42,115 bases of DNA from Roseomonas populi (GTDB taxonomy: Bacteria; Pseudomonadota; Alphaproteobacteria; Acetobacterales; Acetobacteraceae), in NCBI RefSeq assembly GCF_024594815.1, contig NZ_JANJOU010000041.1:1-42115 (forward strand), written 5' to 3'. How positions within the stretch are numbered: position 1 is the stretch's first letter; the number at the start of each line of letters is the position of its first letter. This document shows positions 1-10,110 of this stretch, in pieces. The translations under genes were made by a program, and so were the position numbers. The notes below the pieces were generated by a model, which saw only the letters and a program-made list of their open reading frames with translations, did not search any database and had not been told where the DNA came from.

Positions 1-2778
<2,778 letters not shown>

Positions 2779-2807
2779 TCCGCCCCTCCCCTCTTCGGGT
2801 TTGATGA

Positions 2808-2850
2808 TCCGCCGCGCCCCGTGAAAGCGGGGCGCGGCGGACGCTTTTAG
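2808..2850 (+). terminator. Strong hairpin between infB and rbfA
   Basis: A perfect 14-bp inverted repeat (2808-2821 with 2828-2841) with a 6-nt loop, followed by cgctttt. It looks like a Rho-independent terminator or attenuator. It sits between two genes usually co-transcribed, so partial read-through or an mRNA-end/processing role is possible. Confidence 0.7.
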
Positions 2851-2863
2851 GGCTTAAGGACCA

Positions 2864-3298
2864 ATGGCCAGGGACGCCAAGAACCAGGGTGGCGCGGGTG
2901 CCCCCTCGCAGCGGATGCTCCGCGTGGCGGAGGAGGTGCGGCACGCGCTCTCCGCCGTCTTCCTGCGCGGGGATGTCAGCGACCCCGACCTCGCGGATGC
3001 GCGGGTGACGGTGACAGAGGTGCGGGCCTCCCCCGACCTCAAGCACATGACGGTCTTCGTCTCGCGCCTCGGGACTGCGGCCGATCCGGCGCTGCTGAAG
3101 CTGCTGAAGGCAAACCAGCCGGAGCTGCGGAAGCAGGTGGCACGGGCCGTGCGTCTGAAGTTCGCCCCGGAGCTGCACTTCCAGGCGGACACCGCGCTCG
3201 ACTATGCCATGCAGATCGACGCGGTGATGCGCCGGCCGGAGGTGCAGCGGGACCTGACCCCCCGCCCCGATGCCGACAGGGACGACGACGAGACGTGA
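2864..3298 (+). CDS. rbfA: 30S ribosome-binding factor A
   Basis: Small KH-fold protein that binds the 30S subunit during late 16S rRNA maturation (5' helix 1 region) and in cold adaptation. 144 residues, usual for alphaproteobacterial RbfA. It contains the typical QRMLRVAEEVRHALS helix, the VTVTEVRASPDLKHMTVFVS strand region and the LKFAPELHFQ.D segment near the C-terminus, then a short acidic tail. An aagga motif lies just before the ATG. It follows infB after a strong hairpin and its stop overlaps the thioesterase start by 4 bp (GTGA), indicating translational coupling. Confidence 0.96.
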   Translation: MARDAKNQGGAGAPSQRMLRVAEEVRHALSAVFLRGDVSDPDLADARVTVTEVRASPDLKHMTVFVSRLGTAADPALLKLLKANQPELRKQVARAVRLKFAPELHFQADTALDYAMQIDAVMRRPEVQRDLTPRPDADRDDDET

Positions 3299-3690
3299 AC
3301 GACCAGCACCTGCCGCCCGAGATGGCACCGATGATCCGGACCATCGCCATGCCGGGCGACACCAATCCGGCCGGCGACATCTTCGGCGGATGGTTGATGG
3401 CGCAGATGGACCTGGCGGCGGGAAATGCCGCCGCCCGCCGGGCGCGCGGGCGCTGCGCGACGGTGAACGTTGAGGGGATGACCTTCCACCGGCCCGTGCA
3501 TGTGGGAGATGAGGTGAGCCTCTACGCCCGCATCCTCTCGGTCGGCCGCACCTCTCTGCGGATCCAGGTCGAGGCCTGGCGGCGGGAGCGGCACTCCGAC
3601 CTGCGGGAGCGGGTGACGGAGGCGGCCTTTACCTTCGTGGCGCTGGACGAGACGGGGCGCCCGCGGCCGGTGCCGGCCGAGGGGAGCTGA
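3295..3690 (+). CDS. Acyl-CoA thioesterase, hot-dog fold (YciA-like)
   Basis: Predicted hydrolase of acyl-CoA thioesters. 131 residues form one hot-dog domain. The family pattern is clear: DTNPAGDIFGGWLMAQMD near residues 21-38, where the Asp sits on the hot-dog helix used for catalysis in YciA/BACH-type enzymes, and the VEGMTFHRPVHVGDEVSLYA strands near 58-77. The GTG start lies within the rbfA stop region, so it is probably translated by coupling from rbfA. Substrate chain length cannot be read from sequence. A YciA-type enzyme is the best match. Confidence 0.9.
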   Translation: MNDQHLPPEMAPMIRTIAMPGDTNPAGDIFGGWLMAQMDLAAGNAAARRARGRCATVNVEGMTFHRPVHVGDEVSLYARILSVGRTSLRIQVEAWRRERHSDLRERVTEAAFTFVALDETGRPRPVPAEGS

Positions 3691-3700
3691 GGGGCCCGGC

Positions 3701-3958
3701 GTGGGGCTGTTCCTCTACGTTGTCCTGAAGGACGCCCCCTTCTGGCTGCCGAGCTTCCTGGCCTGGTACTTCATCGTCCGCGGCGGGCCGGCCCGGCGGC
3801 GCTGGGCCGCCATCCTATGGGTGCCGGCCGTTCTTCTCGTCTCGCTCGGCCCCTGGGCGGCGGGGCGGGAGTTCGGGGACCTGATCGTGATGGTCCTTGT
3901 CGCCGCCGCGCTGGGCGGGCTGATGGGATTCTGGCAGCGCCGCATCAACCCGCTTTGA
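3701..3958 (+). CDS. Small membrane protein, unknown function
   Basis: 85 residues from a GTG start 10 bp after the thioesterase stop. It is mostly hydrophobic, with about three membrane-length segments (around residues 2-26, 35-51 and 60-77) separated by basic stretches, and ends in WQRRINPL. No catalytic motif is visible and I do not recognise a family. Its place at the end of the infB-rbfA-thioesterase run and the tight spacing suggest it is co-transcribed with them. It could be a small inner-membrane protein; no function is claimed. Confidence 0.7.
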   Translation: MGLFLYVVLKDAPFWLPSFLAWYFIVRGGPARRRWAAILWVPAVLLVSLGPWAAGREFGDLIVMVLVAAALGGLMGFWQRRINPL

Positions 3959-3980
3959 GCCCCGGCGAACCAAGGGGCGC

Positions 3981-5018
3981 GTGACCCGTTCCCCAGACAT
4001 GGAACGCCGCATCGCCTGGGTCTGCCAGTGGCTCGACCCCTCCCTGCCCACCAAGGAGCAGGCCGCGCTGAACCTGCGCGACACCACCGTGACCTACATC
4101 TCCAAGATGGAGCCGAAGGACGCGATCGCGAAGCTGATCGGCCTGGTGCAGACCAATGGCGAGACGCTGCTGGCCCAGATCTCCCGCACCGCCCGCCTGC
4201 CGCCCGGGCAACGGGCCATGCGGATGGGCAGCAACGTGCTGCCCGTCTACAGCCACCCGGCCGTGCGGCCCCTCTACGAGGACCCCGCCCTGAAGCGGGT
4301 CGTGGAAACCAGCCTGGCCCCCGCCGCCCGCGCGGCGAAGGAAGGGGGCGTGCGCCTCTCCATGCATCCCGGCCAGTACACGGTTCTGGCGACGGAGAAG
4401 GAGCACACCCGCGCCGCCGCGGTGGCCGACATCGAGTACCACACGGACGTCATGCGCCACCTCGGCCAGGCGGGCGGCTGGCACCCGAACGGCGCCCACA
4501 TCAACGTCCATGCCGGCGGCCGCGCGGCGGGGATCGAGGCCTTCCGCTCCGGCCTCTCCCTTCTCTCCCAGGACGCGCGCAACCTGCTGACGGTGGAGAA
4601 CGAGGAGACCGCCTACGGGCTGGACGACCTGCTGCCCCTGGCCGACAGCCTGCCCATCGTGCTGGACCTGCACCACCACTGGGTGGTCACGGGCGAGTAC
4701 CTGGAACCCGACGACCCGCGCATCGCCCGCGTGATCGAGTCCTGGCGCGGCGTGCGGCCGATCATCCACATCAGCGCCCCCAAGCCCGACCTGGTGCCCG
4801 ACCAGGACCCGGAGGTGCTGCCCGACCGCGCGGCCCTGATCGCCGCCGGCGTCTCCGCCCGCGACCTGCGCGCCCATTCCGCCCGGCTGTGGAACCGGCC
4901 CCACGCGGCCTGGGCGGCGCGGCACCTGGAATGGGCGGATATCGAGGTTGAGGCGAAGGAGAAGAACCTGGCCAGCGCGGAGTTCGCGGCGGTCTGCTTC
5001 CCGGTGGTGGCGGCCTGA
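3981..5018 (+). CDS. UV-damage endonuclease-like protein (UvdE family TIM barrel)
   Basis: Resembles UvdE, a metal-dependent TIM-barrel endonuclease that nicks DNA 5' of UV photoproducts. 345 residues from GTG; an ATG at 3999 (MERRIAWVCQ) is an equally plausible start and fits the usual RIGYVC-like beginning. Family features in order: the first strand IAWVCQWL, the NL..T helix, VRLSMHPGQYTVL near residue 129, AHINVHAGG near 175, LLTVENEE, PIVLDLHHHW near 229 and IIHISAP. These His, Glu and Asp residues are the expected metal ligands. No repair gene is adjacent. A different TIM-barrel endonuclease or isomerase activity is possible but less likely. Confidence 0.82.
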   Translation: MTRSPDMERRIAWVCQWLDPSLPTKEQAALNLRDTTVTYISKMEPKDAIAKLIGLVQTNGETLLAQISRTARLPPGQRAMRMGSNVLPVYSHPAVRPLYEDPALKRVVETSLAPAARAAKEGGVRLSMHPGQYTVLATEKEHTRAAAVADIEYHTDVMRHLGQAGGWHPNGAHINVHAGGRAAGIEAFRSGLSLLSQDARNLLTVENEETAYGLDDLLPLADSLPIVLDLHHHWVVTGEYLEPDDPRIARVIESWRGVRPIIHISAPKPDLVPDQDPEVLPDRAALIAAGVSARDLRAHSARLWNRPHAAWAARHLEWADIEVEAKEKNLASAEFAAVCFPVVAA

Positions 5019-5028
5019 GCGGCCTTAG

Positions 5029-5058
5029 GGGGGAGGGAGAAGGAATTCTCCCTCCCCC
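5029..5058. terminator. Perfect 13-bp hairpin after the UvdE-like gene; partial copy of the three-hairpin repeat
   Basis: Arms 5029-5041 and 5046-5058 pair perfectly around the loop ggaa. It lies just downstream of the stop at 5018. On the minus strand the sequence leading into it (from about 5086) carries agaagaagatga, the box of the repeat family seen at 30567, 38083 and 42003, so this is also a truncated copy of that family. Probably a bidirectional terminator. Confidence 0.7.
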
Positions 5059-5162
5059 TGGCCCCCACCCTCATCTTCTTCTGGGGGGCTGCCGCGGGAT
5101 GCGGGGCTTGCGGCGCGCCGAGCGGCCACGCCGCCCGGCACGGGACATGTCCCACCGCGCCA

Positions 5163-5206
5163 AGCCGAAGAAGATGATGGGGTCCGGGGGAAGGAAGCCC
5201 CCGGAC
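5163..5206 (+). repeat. Partial copy of the three-hairpin repeat, with terminator-like hairpin
   Basis: Contains gaagaagatgatgg followed by a hairpin with 9-bp arms (5182-5190 and 5198-5206). It faces away from the partial copy at 5029-5086. The hairpin lies 7 bp beyond the end of the minus-strand GH15 gene and may terminate it. A 12-bp palindrome (5142-5153) lies between the two partial copies. Confidence 0.65.
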
Positions 5207-5212
5207 AGGTCC

Positions 5213-7036
5213 TCAGAGTTCCGTTAACGTCACCGGCATCCCACCCACCGGCTGGCGGGGCGGGCCTTCCTGGGCGGTCAGGGCGCGGTCCAGGTAGTGG
5301 GCGGCGCTGATGAGGGCGAGGTGGGTGAAGGCCTGGGGGAAGTTGCCGAGGTGCTCTCCGGCGGGGCCGAGTTCCTCGGCGTAGAGGCCGAGGTGGTTGG
5401 CGTAGCCGAGCATCTTCTCGAAGAGGAAGCGGGCCATCTTCACGTCACCGGCGCGGGCCAGGCACTCCACGTACCAGAAGGAGCACATGTTGAAGCTGCC
5501 CTCGACGCCGTCGAGGCCGTCCACGCTCGCGTCCTCGTAGCGGCGGACGAGGCTGTCATCCACCAGGCGCTCGCCCACCGCCTTGAGGGTGGAGAGCCAG
5601 CGCGGGTCCGTGGGGCTGATGAAGCGCATCAGGGGCATGAGAAGGCAGGCGGCGTCCAGGCAGCTGCCGTTCCGGCTCTGCACGAAGGCGCCGATGCGCT
5701 CGTTCCAGAAGTTGGTATGGATGTCCTCGTAGATGGCGTCGCGGGCGGCGAGCCATTCGGCGACCGGCGCAGGGAGGGAGCGCTTGAAGGCCAGGCGGAT
5801 GGCGCGGTCCAGCGCCACCCAGCACATCAGGCGGGAGTGGAGGAAATGGCGGCGGCCGCCTCGCACCTCCCAGATGCCCTCGTCCGGCTGCTCCCAGTTC
5901 CTGGCCACCCAGTTCATGGAGCGGGTGATGCCCTGCCAGGCCTCGTGGGAGATCTGCTCGCCGTACTCGTCCGAGAGGTAGGCGGCGTCCATCAGCTCGC
6001 CGTAGATGTCGAGCTGAAGCTGGCCCTCGGCACCGTTGCCGATGCGGACGGGGCTTGAGTTCGCGTAGCCGGAGAGGTGGGGGAGGATCGTTTCCTCCAG
6101 CTCGCGGTGGCCGTCCAGGCCGTACATCAGCTCCAGCTTGCCGTCCGTGCACTCCTTCTCCCGCGCGGCGAGCCAGCGCATGAAGGCGTTGGCCTCCGCC
6201 GTGTGGCCCAGGCGCAGGAAGGCGTAGACGGTGAAGGCGGCGTCCCGGATCCAGGTGTAGCGGTAGTCCCAGTTACGGACGCCGCCGATCGTCTCCGGCA
6301 GCCCGAAGGTGGGGGCGGCGACGATGGAGCCGTGCTCGGCCGAGGTCATGAGCTTCAGCGCGAGGGCGGAGCGGTTCACCGTGTCGCGCCAGCGGCCGCG
6401 GTAGGTGGAGCGGGCGCTCCATTCCCGCCAGGTGTCGGCGGTGTGCTTGAAGCACTCCGCCACCTCGTTCGGGTCTGCGGGGCGGGCGTGGCCGTGGGCC
6501 GCGTCCTCCAGCACGAAGGCGGCGGACTCGTTGGGGGCCAGGGTGAACTCGGCCACGGCGTCGCCGCCCTCGATCCGCAGCGGCACGGTGGCGCGCAGGC
6601 GCAAAGCCTGCCCCCCGCCCTCGAAAACGATCGTGCCGGCCTCCTCCCGCACCGCGTGCTCCGCCCGGGCATAGTCCAGGCGGGGGGCGCAGCGCATACG
6701 GAAGGCGCGGGGGCTGCGGATGGCCTTGGCCCGGCGCACCAAGCGCTGGGTGGGGCCGAGGGCCATGTAGTCCGAGATCTCCGCCACCCCCTCCTGCGAG
6801 AGGAAGCGGGTGAGCAGCACGTTGGTGTCGGGCAGGTAGAGCTGACGGTGTCGGATGCCGTTCAGCTGGGGCGCCAGTTCGAAGCGGCCGCCCTTCTCGT
6901 CATCGAGGAGGGAGGCGAAGACGCTCGGGCTGTCGAAGCGGGGCCAGCAGAGGAAGTCCACGGTTCCGTCCAAGCCGATCAGGGCGGCGGTGCGGAGGTC
7001 GCCGACGATGCCGTGGTTCTCGATCGGCTCTCCCAT
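5213..7036 (-). CDS. Glycoside hydrolase family 15 protein (glucoamylase/trehalase-like)
   Basis: Inverting exo-glucosidase of the GH15 (alpha/alpha)6-barrel family; bacterial members include trehalases and glucoamylases. 607 residues, the usual length. IENHGIVGDLRTAALIG at the N-terminus matches the family opening. GGVRNWDYRYTWIRDAAFT is the sugar-binding region; DEGIWEVRG near residue 385 and VEGSFNMCSFW near 510 carry the expected general acid and base Glu. A GTG at 7057 would add seven residues, but the ATG at 7036 fits family N-termini and has GGAG about 10 nt upstream. No signal peptide is seen, so a cytoplasmic enzyme is likely. It follows a glucose-dehydrogenase-like SDR on the same strand. 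Confidence 0.93.
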   Translation of the reverse strand: MGEPIENHGIVGDLRTAALIGLDGTVDFLCWPRFDSPSVFASLLDDEKGGRFELAPQLNGIRHRQLYLPDTNVLLTRFLSQEGVAEISDYMALGPTQRLVRRAKAIRSPRAFRMRCAPRLDYARAEHAVREEAGTIVFEGGGQALRLRATVPLRIEGGDAVAEFTLAPNESAAFVLEDAAHGHARPADPNEVAECFKHTADTWREWSARSTYRGRWRDTVNRSALALKLMTSAEHGSIVAAPTFGLPETIGGVRNWDYRYTWIRDAAFTVYAFLRLGHTAEANAFMRWLAAREKECTDGKLELMYGLDGHRELEETILPHLSGYANSSPVRIGNGAEGQLQLDIYGELMDAAYLSDEYGEQISHEAWQGITRSMNWVARNWEQPDEGIWEVRGGRRHFLHSRLMCWVALDRAIRLAFKRSLPAPVAEWLAARDAIYEDIHTNFWNERIGAFVQSRNGSCLDAACLLMPLMRFISPTDPRWLSTLKAVGERLVDDSLVRRYEDASVDGLDGVEGSFNMCSFWYVECLARAGDVKMARFLFEKMLGYANHLGLYAEELGPAGEHLGNFPQAFTHLALISAAHYLDRALTAQEGPPRQPVGGMPVTLTEL

Positions 7037-7141
7037 TCGGGGCTCACTCCACTTCACCTAAGTTAAACGCGGGTCGGCTGTGAACAGCGCAAACCCTGCC
7101 GCGTTTGCCGCGGGGCGACTTCACGGTTCCAGGCGGAACCC

Positions 7142-7954
7142 TCAGCCGTTGCCGACGAAGCCGGGATAGAGGCTCATCCCGCCATCCACGAAGAGGGTGG
7201 TGCCGGTGACGTACTCGGCCTCGTCGGAGAGGAGCCAGGTCACGGCGCGGGCCACGTCCTCGGGCTCCCCGATGCGGCCGTAAGGGATCAGGCGCAGCAG
7301 CTTCTCCAGCGCCTCCTCCGTGCCCCAGGCCTCCTTGTTGATGGGGGTGCGGATGGCGCCGGGAGCCACGGCGTTCACCCGGATGCGCTCCGGCGCCAGT
7401 TCCTGCGCGAGGGTCTGCATCATCATCCGCACGCCGCCCTTGGCCGCCGCGTAGTTCACATGGCCGGCCCAGGGGATCAGCTCGTGGACGGAGGACATGC
7501 AGACGATGCTGGCGCGGGCATGGTTGGGGCGGTCCGGGCCGGCGCGGAAGGCGCGCACGGCCTCCCGGCAGCAGAGGAACTGGCCGGTGAGGTTCACGCC
7601 GATCACCGCCTGCCAGTCCTTCAGCGTCATCTCGCCGAGGGGGGCGTCCTTCTGGATACCGGAATTGGCCACCAGCAGGTCCAGCCCGCCGAGCTCGGCC
7701 ACGGTGTCGTCCACCAGGCGGGTCGCCTCCGCCTCCTCCGAGACGTCGGCGCCGAGGGCGACGGCCCGGCCGCCGGCGGCGCGGATCTCCTCCACCAGCT
7801 TCTCCGCCGGCTCCCGGCTGGAATGGTAGTTCACGGCCACCGCCGCCCCGGCCATCGCCAAGCCCCGCGCCACGGCGAAGCCGATGCCGGAGGAGGCGCC
7901 CGTGACGAGGGCGCGCCGGCCGGCAAGGATGGGGCGGGTTGCGGTTTCGGGCAT
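7142..7954 (-). CDS. SDR oxidoreductase, glucose 1-dehydrogenase-like
   Basis: NAD(P)-dependent short-chain dehydrogenase of 270 residues. The Rossmann motif TGASSGIG is at 18-25, the catalytic Ser at 154/155 in MSSVHELIPW, and the pair Y168xxxK172. SSVHE.IPW followed by NYAAAKGG and APGAIRTPIN closely resembles glucose 1-dehydrogenases of Bacillus type. The frame stays open upstream to 8035, but the ATG at 7954 has GAGGTG six bases before it and gives a normal SDR N-terminus. It lies directly upstream of the GH15 gene (105-bp gap, same strand), so it may oxidise glucose released by that enzyme. That pathway link is inference. Confidence 0.9.
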   Translation of the reverse strand: MPETATRPILAGRRALVTGASSGIGFAVARGLAMAGAAVAVNYHSSREPAEKLVEEIRAAGGRAVALGADVSEEAEATRLVDDTVAELGGLDLLVANSGIQKDAPLGEMTLKDWQAVIGVNLTGQFLCCREAVRAFRAGPDRPNHARASIVCMSSVHELIPWAGHVNYAAAKGGVRMMMQTLAQELAPERIRVNAVAPGAIRTPINKEAWGTEEALEKLLRLIPYGRIGEPEDVARAVTWLLSDEAEYVTGTTLFVDGGMSLYPGFVGNG

Positions 7955-8316
7955 GGGCACCTCGGCTGGTTGGGCCGCATGGCCCGGGCAGGGGAACGCC
8001 CCCGCCGGCCCGAGGGTTGACCGGCTGCGGTGCAACAGAGTGTTCCGGGTGCGCCGAGTCGGCGGCCGAACACATGCCGAACGCAGCGAGCCGGAAATGA
8101 CGGTGAATCAGCGATATCGCCCGAGTCGCGCGAACGAATCGCTGACGCGCGTTCCCGGCCGCCAAAACACAAGATCTGGTGGGATGCCCCGCTGAGGGGA
8201 CACAAGCGCATTCACGGCCCGTTCCGATCCGTGCCTCGGACCCGAATGGGGATCACGGCAGCCCCGCGCCCGTTTCGCCTTCCGTCCGGGGCCGCCGCGC
8301 GCTATCCGCCCCGCCC
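7955..8316. promoter_or_regulatory. Divergent intergenic region between the SDR-GH15 pair and purH
   Basis: About 360 bp without a convincing gene. It must hold promoters for both directions, but I cannot place -35/-10 boxes confidently. It contains an imperfectly spaced inverted repeat, tcagcgat at 8108-8115 and atcgctga at 8138-8145, which could be an operator. No PRPP/guanine riboswitch or purR box was recognised. Confidence 0.35.
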
Positions 8317-9891
8317 ATGGCCACCCTCCCCATCCGACGCGCCCTCCTCTCCGTCTCCGACAAGACGGGGCTGGTGGAGTTCGCCCGAACCCTCGCCGCC
8401 CAGGGGGCGGAGATCCTCTCCACCGGCGGCACGGCAAAGGCCCTGCGAGAGGCGGGGATCCCCGTGAAGGAGCTGTCCGACCACACGGGCTTCCCGGAAA
8501 TCCTGGATGGGCGGGTGAAGACCCTGGTGCCGGGCGTCCACGGCGGGCTGCTGTTCCGGCGGGACGTGCCGGAGCACGTGGCGCAGGTGGAGGCGCACGG
8601 GATCGCGCCGATCGACTTGGTCTGCGTGAACCTCTACCCCTTCGAGGCGACCGTCGCGCGCGGCGCCTCCTACGAGGATTGCGTCGAGAACATCGACATC
8701 GGCGGGCCGGCGATGATCCGCAGCGCCGCCAAGAACCACGCCCATGTCGCCGTGCTGACCGAGCCGGAGCAGCTGGTGACGGTGGGCAAGGAGATCGCCG
8801 AGACGGGCGGGACGAGCCTGGAGACCCGCAAGACCCTCGCCGCCGCCGCCTATGCCCGCACGGCCGCCTATGACGCGGCCATCTCCCGCTGGTTCGCTGC
8901 CGAGCTAGAGCAGGACTTCCCGCAGCGCCTCTCCGTGCCGGGGATGCTGAAGCAGACGCTCCGTTACGGCGAGAACCCCCACCAGAAGGCCGCCTTCTAC
9001 GTGGACGGCACGCACCGCCCGGGCATCGCAACCGCCGAGCAGGTGCAGGGCAAGGAGCTGTCCTACAACAACCTGAACGACACGGACGCCGCCTTCGAGG
9101 CGGTGGCGGAGTTCGAGGAGCCGGCGATCGTCATCGTCAAGCACGCCAATCCCTGCGGCGTAGCGGTGGCGGGCGACCTGAACGCGGCCTGGGACGCGGC
9201 GCTGCGCTGCGACCCCGTCTCCGCCTTCGGCGGGATCATCGCGGCCAATCGCGTGCTGGATGCGGCGGCGGCGGAGCGGATCACCGCCATCTTCACCGAG
9301 GTGGTGATCGCGCCGGACGCGGATGACGCGGCCCGCGCGATCTTCGCGAAGAAGAAGAACCTGCGCCTGCTGCTGACGGGCGGCCTGCCCGATGCCGCCG
9401 CGCCGGGGATGACCTTCCGCAGCGTGGGCGGCGGCTTCCTCGCCCAGTCCCGCGATGCCGGCCGCGTGGCCGTGGCGGACCTGAAGGTGGTGACGAAGCG
9501 CCAGCCCAGCGCGCAGGAGATGCAGGACCTGATCTTCGCCTTCCGGGTCTGCAAGCACGTGAAGTCGAACGCGATCGTCTATGCCAAGGGCGGGGCGACG
9601 GTGGGCATCGGCGCGGGGCAGATGAGCCGGGTGGATTCCGCCCGCATCGCCGCCTGGAAGTCCGCCGAGGCCGCGAAGGCCGCCGGGCTGGACACGCCGC
9701 TCGCCCAGGGCTCCGTGGTCGCCTCCGACGCCTTCTTCCCCTTCGCGGACGGGTTGCAGGCGGCGGCGGCAGCGGGCGCGACGGCCGTGATCCAGCCCGG
9801 CGGCTCCATGCGCGACAACGAGGTGATCGCGGCGGCCGACGAGGCCGGGCTGGCGATGGTCCTCACGGGGATGCGCCACTTCCGGCACTGA
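8317..9891 (+). CDS. purH: Bifunctional AICAR formyltransferase/IMP cyclohydrolase
   Basis: Catalyses the last two steps of de novo purine synthesis: AICAR formylation with 10-formyl-THF, then cyclisation to IMP. 524 residues, the typical size. The N-terminal MGS-like cyclohydrolase domain begins [18 protein letters not shown] and includes [12 protein letters not shown]. The transformylase domain contains KHANPCG near residues 275-281, with the catalytic Lys-His pair, and ends ..[26 protein letters not shown]. The frame is open further upstream, but the ATG at 8317 matches conserved N-termini. There is no obvious Shine-Dalgarno sequence. Monocistronic, with strong hairpins downstream. Confidence 0.98.
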   Translation: MATLPIRRALLSVSDKTGLVEFARTLAAQGAEILSTGGTAKALREAGIPVKELSDHTGFPEILDGRVKTLVPGVHGGLLFRRDVPEHVAQVEAHGIAPIDLVCVNLYPFEATVARGASYEDCVENIDIGGPAMIRSAAKNHAHVAVLTEPEQLVTVGKEIAETGGTSLETRKTLAAAAYARTAAYDAAISRWFAAELEQDFPQRLSVPGMLKQTLRYGENPHQKAAFYVDGTHRPGIATAEQVQGKELSYNNLNDTDAAFEAVAEFEEPAIVIVKHANPCGVAVAGDLNAAWDAALRCDPVSAFGGIIAANRVLDAAAAERITAIFTEVVIAPDADDAARAIFAKKKNLRLLLTGGLPDAAAPGMTFRSVGGGFLAQSRDAGRVAVADLKVVTKRQPSAQEMQDLIFAFRVCKHVKSNAIVYAKGGATVGIGAGQMSRVDSARIAAWKSAEAAKAAGLDTPLAQGSVVASDAFFPFADGLQAAAAAGATAVIQPGGSMRDNEVIAAADEAGLAMVLTGMRHFRH

Positions 9892-9899
9892 GGGCGTTC

Positions 9900-9920
9900 G
9901 GGGAAGGCTCTGCCTTCCCC
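9900..9920 (+). terminator. Hairpin just after purH
   Basis: Nine-bp arms (9900-9908 and 9912-9920) around the loop tct, 8 bp past the purH stop, followed by a C-run. It resembles half of the two-hairpin intergenic element. A T-run is absent, so its strength as a terminator is uncertain. Confidence 0.5.
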
Positions 9921-9981
9921 CAAGCCCCCCCCATCCGGCGGGAACCCGAGCTTCCCTGCACCTTCCGCCTGTAAAAGACAT

Positions 9982-10025
9982 GCCCACGGCGCGAGGGGCC
10001 CCAAAGGGGCCCTCGCGCCGTGGGC
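9982..10025. terminator. Long G+C hairpin downstream of purH
   Basis: An outer 16-bp stem (9982-9997 with 10010-10025) continues, after a one-base bulge, into a 4-bp stem closed by the loop aaa. It is followed by gtttaa. The purH and helicase genes converge here, so it may stop transcription from either side. Confidence 0.7.
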
Positions 10026-10042
10026 GTTTAACGGATGGAAGG

Positions 10043-10101
10043 TCCAGGAAACTCAGTTTCCTGGCGGGTTGGGGTCCGGGGAAGGGCAGCGCCCTTCCCC
10101 G
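10043..10101 (+). repeat. Two-hairpin intergenic repeat, copy 1
   Basis: First hairpin 10044-10052/10056-10064 (loop tca); then a short linker containing ggcgggt and ggtcc; second hairpin 10077-10087/10091-10101 (loop agc). The same architecture, linker and loop style occur at 41896-41944 in reverse orientation. It ends 9 bp from the 3' end of the minus-strand helicase gene and may serve as its terminator. Confidence 0.65.
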
Positions 10102-10110
10102 AAAGCACCC

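Noticed and set aside
3945-4925. Long minus-strand frame opposite the UvdE-like gene (and plus-strand frame 4028-4951)
   Set aside because: Shadow frames in GC-rich DNA with no family resemblance; the UvdE-like frame has conserved motifs.
5297-7066. Long plus-strand frames opposite the GH15 gene
   Set aside because: Gly/Val/Ala-rich shadow translation; the minus-strand GH15 reading has catalytic motifs.
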